17,099 bases of DNA from an uncultured Lachnospiraceae bacterium (GTDB lineage: Bacteria > Bacillota > Clostridia > Lachnospirales > Lachnospiraceae), in the NCBI GenBank assembly GCA_910577115.1, contig CAJTMC010000060.1, positions 1-17,099 on the forward strand. Reading direction: 5' to 3'. Each line of letters begins with the position of its first letter. Position 1 is the first letter of the stretch. A program made the position numbers and the translations under genes. Below, in pieces: positions 13,076-17,099 of the stretch. A model generated the notes under the pieces. The model was not told where the DNA came from. It saw only the letters and a program-made list of their open reading frames with translations, and searched no databases.

Positions 13076-13110
13076 ATCTACACTTTAATCACACAATACT
13101 ATGATATGCT
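13076..13110 (+). promoter_or_regulatory. candidate response-regulator operator and second promoter
   Basis: TCTACAC (13077-13083) and ATCACAC (13088-13094) are spaced 11 bp start to start, the arrangement typical of OmpR/PhoB-family binding sites. Ten bases later lies an extended -10, TGATATGCT (13102-13110). The stretch ATCTACACnnnAATCACA recurs exactly upstream of the lipoprotein gene (15241-15258), and the distance to the -10 is the same there. Binding is inferred, not shown. Confidence 0.55.
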
Positions 13111-13128
13111 TATCGTGGAGGTGGCATT

Positions 13129-13800
13129 ATGCAAAAAATATTAGTTGTTGAAGATGATTTTGATATCCAAGAACTTCTGCACAGTTTCTTACAAGAGGCT
13201 GGTTACGAAGTAGACGTTGCAAATGACGGTGTGGAAGCGATTGACATTTTTTCAAACAGTCAATTTGATTTGATACTATTGGATATTATGCTTCCTAAAA
13301 TTGACGGTTTCACGCTTTGCGAATTGATACGCAAACAGTCACAAGTTCCCATTATCATGCTGACCGCATTAAATGGTGAGGAAGAACAGATAAAGGGATT
13401 GGACTTGCAGGTTGATGATTATATCACAAAACCTTTCTCTATGCCCGTCCTAATACGAAAAATTGCTGCAGTTCTAAGGCGGAGCAATCAAGGAAAAGAT
13501 GAAGAAAACCAGACTATCAATTACCGTAACCTTATTCTTGATTTAGACAGTTATATTGCGACTGTAGACGGAAACAGCTATGAATTAACACAGCGTGAAT
13601 TTGAGGTGTTGCGTGAGTTGCTGACACATCAAGGACGGGTGATGACAAGACAAAATTTATTGGACAGTGTATGGAAGTATGATTTTTTTGGTGATGAACG
13701 TGTAGTTGACACGCATATTAAAAACCTACGCAAAAAATTAGGAATTGATTTTATTCAGACGATTAGAGGGGTGGGATATAAAATTGATAAAGAAATTTAA
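13129..13800 (+). CDS. OmpR/PhoB-family response regulator
   Basis: A 223-residue cytoplasmic regulator. The N-terminal receiver domain has the acidic pair after ILVVEDD (Asp9-Asp10), phospho-acceptor Asp52 in LILLDIMLP, Thr in IIMLTA and Lys in DDYITKPF. A C-terminal winged helix follows from about residue 130 (YELTQREFEVLRELLTHQGRV, RVVDTHIKNLRKKLG, IQTIRGVGYKI), as in all OmpR-type DNA-binding domains. GGAGG (13117-13121) lies 7 bases before the ATG. Its stop overlaps the start of the kinase gene by 17 bases, so the two form an operon. AT-rich composition sets it apart from the ICE genes upstream. Such systems on ICEs often control antimicrobial-peptide resistance, but no transporter is next to this one, so its stimulus is unknown. 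Confidence 0.95.
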   Translation: MQKILVVEDDFDIQELLHSFLQEAGYEVDVANDGVEAIDIFSNSQFDLILLDIMLPKIDGFTLCELIRKQSQVPIIMLTALNGEEEQIKGLDLQVDDYITKPFSMPVLIRKIAAVLRRSNQGKDEENQTINYRNLILDLDSYIATVDGNSYELTQREFEVLRELLTHQGRVMTRQNLLDSVWKYDFFGDERVVDTHIKNLRKKLGIDFIQTIRGVGYKIDKEI

Positions 13801-15187
13801 TGACAGCCTGTTTATAAAGATTTTTATGATTACGGTCATACTATTGCTATGCGTTAGTCTATCCGTATTTGGGTTGGTAGCGGTTTTAATGCCCCAGACA
13901 TATTCCAATGAGCTAAACAGTGTGTTATCACGTCAGACATTAAATTTTATTGATGAATTAGAGATGACTGCCTTAGAGGATTCTGGAGGGCTGTTCGACC
14001 AGTTTTTAGAAAATATAAATATTTTTAGCGTGGAGCTATATGATGATAATGGACAGGGGATAACAATACCAACAATGCGGGGGAATGAAGCAAGCGCATC
14101 AGAAATGGCATCTTCCTCAGATGCCCCTATTTTGTCAAACAGTTTTTACTTTTCCTTTTTCGGCTCTGGAACAAAGTATATGCTTGTTGTTTATGGCGAG
14201 GCAACACAAGTGGAAGAGCTTAGGCAAGTATTCTTAAAAATTTCCCCTATTGTATTTATCGCTGCCTTTATCCTTGCGCTATTGGCTTCCACACTGTTTT
14301 CAAGGATAATCACATCACCAGTGTTGAGGATTAGCGGTATAGCCACAAAAATGTCGGAAATGCAGTTAGACTGGAAATTAGATGCAAAACGGACAGATGA
14401 ATTAGGGATATTGGAAAAAAGTCTAAATATCATGTCCCAAAACTTACAGACTGCACTTTCCGATTTGAAAAATGCCAATGCGAAGTTGGAAGAAGATATT
14501 GAGCATGAAAAAGAACTGGAACAGGCGCAGATGGATTTTTTCTCTGCCGCTTCACATGAATTAAAAACGCCTATAACGATTATCAAAGGGCAGCTAGAAG
14601 GTATGCTGCTTGGAATAGGAATATATAAAGACAGAGAAAAATATCTTTCCCGTTCCTTAGAAGTTGCAAATACACTTGAAGTCATGGTGCAGGAGTTATT
14701 AACAATTTCAAGACTGCAAACATCTGGTGCAGATTTAAAAAAAGAGCCATTTGACTGTATGCAGGTCATACAGAGGTATTTAAGAGAAACAGAAGATTTA
14801 ATTATAAACAAGGATTTGCAAGTGTCCTTAAATGCCCCTCAATCAGTAACGGTAAATGGAAATAGACTTCTGTTGGGGAAAGTATTCTCCAACGTAATAG
14901 GGAATGCCATTAAATATTCCCCACAAGAAGCAGTGATTAATATTACAGTCAATTATACGCAAAGCCATTATTTGTTCCAAATAGAAAATAGCGGTACACA
15001 TATAGCAAAAGAAAACATAGACAAAATATTTGAACCCTTTTACCGTATAGAGCAGTCACGCAGCCGAAAAACAGGAGGAAGCGGGTTAGGGCTTTATATT
15101 GTACAGAAAATATTACAGTACCATAATAGTGTTTGTGATGTTTGTAATACGGAAAAGGGCGTTTGTTTTTCCTTTGAGCTTTTATAA
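13784..15187 (+). CDS. membrane sensor histidine kinase
   Basis: A 467-residue kinase, the cognate partner of the upstream regulator. It has TM1 at about residues 10-36, an extracytoplasmic sensor region of roughly 110 residues with no recognised fold, TM2 (ISPIVFIAAFILALLASTLF), a HAMP linker and a HisKA box ASHELKTPITIIKG with His258 as the phosphorylated residue. The ATPase domain has its N box (VIGNAIKYSP), G1-region DKIFEPFYR and G2 GGSGLGLYIV. TTG 13784 is chosen because GGTGGG lies about 8 bases upstream and it begins MIKKFNDSLFIKIF, directly before TM1. The frame opens earlier, at 13745, but that part reads through the regulator's winged helix. No metal- or ligand-binding motif is evident in the sensor region. 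Confidence 0.93.
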   Translation: MIKKFNDSLFIKIFMITVILLLCVSLSVFGLVAVLMPQTYSNELNSVLSRQTLNFIDELEMTALEDSGGLFDQFLENINIFSVELYDDNGQGITIPTMRGNEASASEMASSSDAPILSNSFYFSFFGSGTKYMLVVYGEATQVEELRQVFLKISPIVFIAAFILALLASTLFSRIITSPVLRISGIATKMSEMQLDWKLDAKRTDELGILEKSLNIMSQNLQTALSDLKNANAKLEEDIEHEKELEQAQMDFFSAASHELKTPITIIKGQLEGMLLGIGIYKDREKYLSRSLEVANTLEVMVQELLTISRLQTSGADLKKEPFDCMQVIQRYLRETEDLIINKDLQVSLNAPQSVTVNGNRLLLGKVFSNVIGNAIKYSPQEAVINITVNYTQSHYLFQIENSGTHIAKENIDKIFEPFYRIEQSRSRKTGGSGLGLYIVQKILQYHNSVCDVCNTEKGVCFSFELL

Positions 15188-15208
15188 AATATAATATTAT
15201 ACTGGATG

Positions 15209-15232
15209 CGGCGGGATAATTTTATCCTGCCG
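15209..15232 (+). terminator. hairpin after the kinase gene
   Basis: CGGCGGGATAA (15209-15219) pairs with TTATCCTGCCG (15222-15232), 11 bp with one G-U pair and a 2-base spacer, 21 bases after the kinase stop. The following TATTTGCT is only weakly T-rich, so partial termination is likely, leaving the lipoprotein gene mainly dependent on its own promoter. Confidence 0.6.
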
Positions 15233-15240
15233 TATTTGCT

Positions 15241-15297
15241 ATCTACACACAAATCACAAATAAATCCCAAATCTATCACAAAGTCCTCTGCTATACT
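15241..15297 (+). promoter_or_regulatory. candidate response-regulator operator and promoter of the lipoprotein gene
   Basis: Four related units start every 11 bp: TCTACAC (15242), ATCACAA (15253), ATCCCAA (15264) and ATCACAA (15275). Ten bases after the last unit is the extended -10, TGCTATACT (15289-15297), with no recognisable -35, as expected for an activator-dependent promoter. The layout matches the region before the response-regulator gene (13076-13110) in repeat sequence, 11-bp period and distance to the -10. The start codon is 34 bases downstream of the -10. Confidence 0.6.
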
Positions 15298-15331
15298 TCG
15301 GATATATTCAAAGAAAGGATGGTATAAAGAA

Positions 15332-16084
15332 ATGAAAAAAAGAATAACAAATGTACTTCCCACATTATTTGCGGTTTGCTGCCTTGCTGGATGCGGCACG
15401 GTTATGGCAGAAGTACCGAAAACTTCTGTACCAAATGAAGCGGCTTATGAAAGCTCAGCCCAAGCCGTGGAAACAAATCAGGAGCTTTCAGATGAAGAAC
15501 GGGCACAGGAAGAAAAGGTTCGGCGTGAGGAAATTGCAGAGCAGTATTCCATTTATAACGAGTTTGGGTTGAGTTACGACAAGGATAAAGACCGATTTCT
15601 CTATGATGGAAATATCGTCCGTTATTTTAATGACACTATCAGTGAAGACAGTACAAACGCCTTTTTCTATGAGGATGGCACGGTTGACTTGAAACCTATC
15701 CGCAATTCTTCGGGCAAATTAACAGGATTGGAAATTGCTTCTGATAAAGAGTTTGCCGAACGTACAAAGAAAAATGATGAGTTAAAAAGCCAGATACAGG
15801 ATTCTGGAATCGGCGAAGCAGGAAGTTTTGAACTTGGTGAACCCGATACATCAGACGACTCCCTTGCAGGATATTCTGAATATGGAGTTTCTTATAATGC
15901 AGAAACAAAAAGGTTCATGTTTGACGGCAAAGACATTTATTTTTTCTATGATTCTGACGGTGCGACTTATGTTAATTACGACGTGAAAAATGGTGTAAGT
16001 GTAAAGGTTGTTCGCGACAAGACCAAGAAAATCGAGAAGATAGATGTAATGACTGATGATGAAGTAAAAGAATTACTAAATTAA
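15332..16084 (+). CDS. lipoprotein with two tandem copies of a small domain
   Basis: A 250-residue lipoprotein. A short basic start and hydrophobic stretch end in the lipobox LAGC with Cys21 as the lipidated residue. After a charged linker it has two related domains: residues ~72-142 (YNEFGLSYDKDKDRFLYDG, VRYFND, GTVDLKPIR) and ~182-248 (YSEYGVSYNAETKRFMFDGK, IYFFYDS, GVSVKVVRD). The same unit appears, as I recall, in extracellular parts of some Firmicutes BlaR1-like proteins; function is not known. ATG 15332 is chosen because it begins the signal peptide; the ribosome site (AAAGG, 15314-15318) is distant. The gene follows the kinase gene and has an operator-like promoter resembling that of the two-component operon, so it is probably a target or sensory accessory of that system. 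Confidence 0.85.
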   Translation: MKKRITNVLPTLFAVCCLAGCGTVMAEVPKTSVPNEAAYESSAQAVETNQELSDEERAQEEKVRREEIAEQYSIYNEFGLSYDKDKDRFLYDGNIVRYFNDTISEDSTNAFFYEDGTVDLKPIRNSSGKLTGLEIASDKEFAERTKKNDELKSQIQDSGIGEAGSFELGEPDTSDDSLAGYSEYGVSYNAETKRFMFDGKDIYFFYDSDGATYVNYDVKNGVSVKVVRDKTKKIEKIDVMTDDEVKELLN

Positions 16085-16107
16085 ATGGATTAAAGCTTTT
16101 GGGAATA

Positions 16108-16163
16108 GATTGTATGAAAACCCACTGAATAAAAAAAACGATGTTTCAGCGGGTTGCACAATC
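16108..16163. repeat. long imperfect hairpin after the lipoprotein gene
   Basis: AACCCACTGAA (16119-16129) pairs with TTCAGCGGGTT (16145-16155) with one mismatch. An outer pair, GATTGT (16108-16113) with ACAATC (16158-16163), extends the stem. The loop is A-rich. There is no T-tract on the + strand. It may still terminate or stabilise the lipoprotein mRNA, or be a remnant of an element end. Confidence 0.6.
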
Positions 16164-16171
16164 ATGTTTTG

Positions 16172-16217
16172 AATCCCTTCTCTAACTTCGTTTTGAGTTT
16201 TTGGAGGGATTTTTTTA
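16172..16217 (+). terminator. terminator-like hairpin with T7 tract
   Basis: AATCCCT (16172-16178) pairs with AGGGATT (16205-16211), with a long 26-base loop, followed by a T run to 16216. The loop is large for an efficient terminator. The 3' arm overlaps the GGAGGG that would serve the small frame at 16217. Confidence 0.45.
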
Positions 16218-16345
16218 TGTTCTTTTTTCGGGCAGTAATCTATCTGCTCAAGCAACGCAGATTTGACTTATACATAGCATATCGGGGAATGGCAGGAAGC
16301 CAGTTAAAAAAATCCCTGTCCATGCAACGCTACTTCTCACCATGA
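16217..16345 (+). CDS. doubtful 42-residue ORF
   Basis: ATG 16217 has GGAGGG (16203-16208) 8 bases upstream. The frame encodes a short peptide with a hydrophobic start (MFFFRAVIYLL) and a basic remainder (AYRGMAGSQLKKSLSMQRYF). The end looks like the tail of a larger ICE protein: if the TGA were TGG it would continue only three more residues, so this may be a gene remnant rather than a peptide. No family is recognised. The ribosome site is buried in the arm of the preceding hairpin. Confidence 0.25.
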   Translation: MFFFRAVIYLLKQRRFDLYIAYRGMAGSQLKKSLSMQRYFSP

Positions 16346-16389
16346 AACCAGAAGTAGAATCTCCACTTAACAGAATATGTATCTCCTAT

Positions 16390-16427
16390 AACCGTAGAGG
16401 CCGCAGAGCCTTTGCGGTTTTTCTTTT
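16390..16427 (+). terminator. strong terminator upstream of the sigma-factor gene
   Basis: AACCGTAGAGGC (16390-16401) pairs with GCCTTTGCGGTT (16408-16419), 12 bp with two G-U pairs and a 6-base loop. It is followed by T5, C, T4. It lies 115 bases before the sigma-factor start and closes the upstream transcription unit. Confidence 0.8.
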
Positions 16428-16541
16428 GTCGTTTTTTATCAAAATGTGCCGCCGCAGTGCTGTATGTGGTATTCGTTGCCGCTCCCCGCCCTCTCCATCT
16501 GGATTTTAACATTTCAAAAATTCAGATGGGAGGTATTAGCG

Positions 16542-16979
16542 GTGAAATATGCACCAAGAAAAGTATATATCAAAGAAAACAATGTCTATGTGGAATTATC
16601 CTATACGGACTTCTGCCGCCGCAGGCAAGCCGACCAGAGTTACATGGACAAGCTGTTTATCCCCGTGCAGGGCTGTCTGCTTGAAGTCGTGCGGGAACAG
16701 TACGCAGAGTTCTACAAGGATAAAGAACGGTGGCGTTATCTGAAAAAACTGGACACAAACCACAGCCTGCTGTCATTGGAGGGATTTACGGACAGTGAGG
16801 GGAATGTGATTGACTTCGTTGTTGATGAAGCGATGGACGTTGCGGAAACCGTTGTCCGTGCGGTAATGGTGGACAGGCTGAAAGCCGCCCTGCCCTTATT
16901 GTCGGATAGTGAACAGACGTTGATACAAGCAATCTTCTTTGAAGAACTTTCCGAGAGGGAAGTCGGGTTGCGGTTATAA
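16542..16979 (+). pseudogene. ICE sigma-70-like factor, 3'-truncated
   Basis: The first ~140 residues match the small sigma-70-like regulators of Tn916/Tn1549-type elements: MKYAPRKVYIKENNVYVELS, YTDFCRRRQADQSYMDKLF, a region ending in FVVDEAMDVAETVVRAVMVD, and LPLLSDSEQTLIQAIFFEEL. The C-terminal region-4 helix-turn-helix is cut off just after SEREVG, where family members continue with GKRxGISxxAV-type sequence; here the frame reads LRL and stops at 16979. GTG 16542 is chosen because GGGAGG (16528-16533) lies 8 bases upstream; the frame open to 16446 has no ribosome site. The lost recognition helix should prevent normal promoter or DNA binding. The cut coincides with the start of transposase-derived sequence, so the truncation is a rearrangement, not a point mutation. 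Confidence 0.8.
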
Positions 16980-17099
16980 CCCAGAGGATGTGACTTCTGT
17001 ATGGGTAGTTGAGAATGGTGCGTATGTGGAATTTATGCTGATAGAATCTCGTTTTCAGGGAAAAGACCTTATTGAAGTACAGGAGATACAGAGCAGCCA
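16969..17099 (+). pseudogene. C-terminal fragment of a Mu-type DDE transposase (runs off the window)
   Basis: In a different frame from the sigma gene, 16969 to the window end encodes YNPEDVTSVWVVENGAYVEF followed by MLIESRFQGKDLIEVQEIQ. This resembles the C-terminal beta-barrel (Mu-C) domain and following helix of Mu/IstA-like integrases of gut Clostridia (RYNPEDL-type start, then LIESRF-GK-LEEVQ). The upstream DDE catalytic core is absent, because its place is taken by the sigma-factor gene, and no start codon is present. The sequence is therefore the 3' remnant of a transposase joined by deletion or recombination. The true 3' end lies beyond the window. Confidence 0.6.

Noticed and set aside
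13129..15187. Vancomycin-resistance regulators (VanR/VanS) or VncR/VncS
   Set aside because: Only general OmpR/HisKA family features are visible and no van ligase, dehydrogenase or peptidase gene is nearby, so a resistance label is not supported.
15241..15283. CRISPR-like short repeats
   Set aside because: The repeat unit is 7 bases at an 11-bp period, without spacers of 30 bases or more; a regulator-binding array explains it better.
16412..16684. 90-codon + strand frame overlapping the sigma-factor gene
   Set aside because: It is an out-of-frame reading of the sigma gene and its leader, with no ribosome site and no family resemblance.

Overview
The window looks like chromosome of a gut Clostridia species, most likely Lachnospiraceae. 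It starts in the 3' end of a 23S rRNA gene. Its gene families (clostridial ParA/ParB pair, TQXA/SpaA adhesin, TnpV, the small sigma factor of Tn916/Tn1549-like elements) are typical of integrative conjugative elements (ICEs) in that group. No species can be named from the sequence alone.

Layout. (1) 1-313: 23S rRNA 3' end, a broken 5' half of a tRNA, an intact tRNA-Asn(GUU) and a terminator; no 5S gene is seen. (2) 649-1854: an AT-rich gene for a DUF4238-like protein with a C-terminal SEC-C zinc motif, probably cargo. (3) 1937-12440: a GC-richer, tightly packed ICE segment, all on the + strand: parA, parB, a 1401-residue thioester/CnaB wall-anchored adhesin, a 29-residue membrane peptide, a winged-helix protein, six accessory proteins (several overlapping or abutting), and the first ~300 residues of the giant methylase/helicase-type ICE protein, which then breaks off. 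(4) 12543-12968: a tnpV gene interrupted by an in-frame stop inside an apparent small insertion. (5) 12979-16084: an AT-rich regulatory cassette of response regulator, histidine kinase and a two-domain lipoprotein. (6) 16085-16541: several hairpins and at most one doubtful short ORF. (7) 16542-17099: an ICE sigma-factor gene cut off in its last helix-turn-helix and joined to the C-terminal part of a Mu-type transposase that runs off the window.

How the parts fit. parA/parB would stabilise the element, the adhesin would display a covalent-binding stalk on the host cell, and the small proteins are the usual uncharacterised ICE accessory set. No relaxase, coupling protein, type IV secretion gene, sortase or integrase lies in the window, so transfer ability cannot be judged. 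At least two junctions (near 12440 and 16965) join truncated genes, so this is a rearranged, nested mobile region.

The most informative new observation concerns the two-component cassette. The promoter regions of the response-regulator gene and of the lipoprotein gene share 11-bp-spaced direct repeats, placed at the same distance from an extended -10 box. This predicts that the regulator controls both its own operon and the lipoprotein gene.
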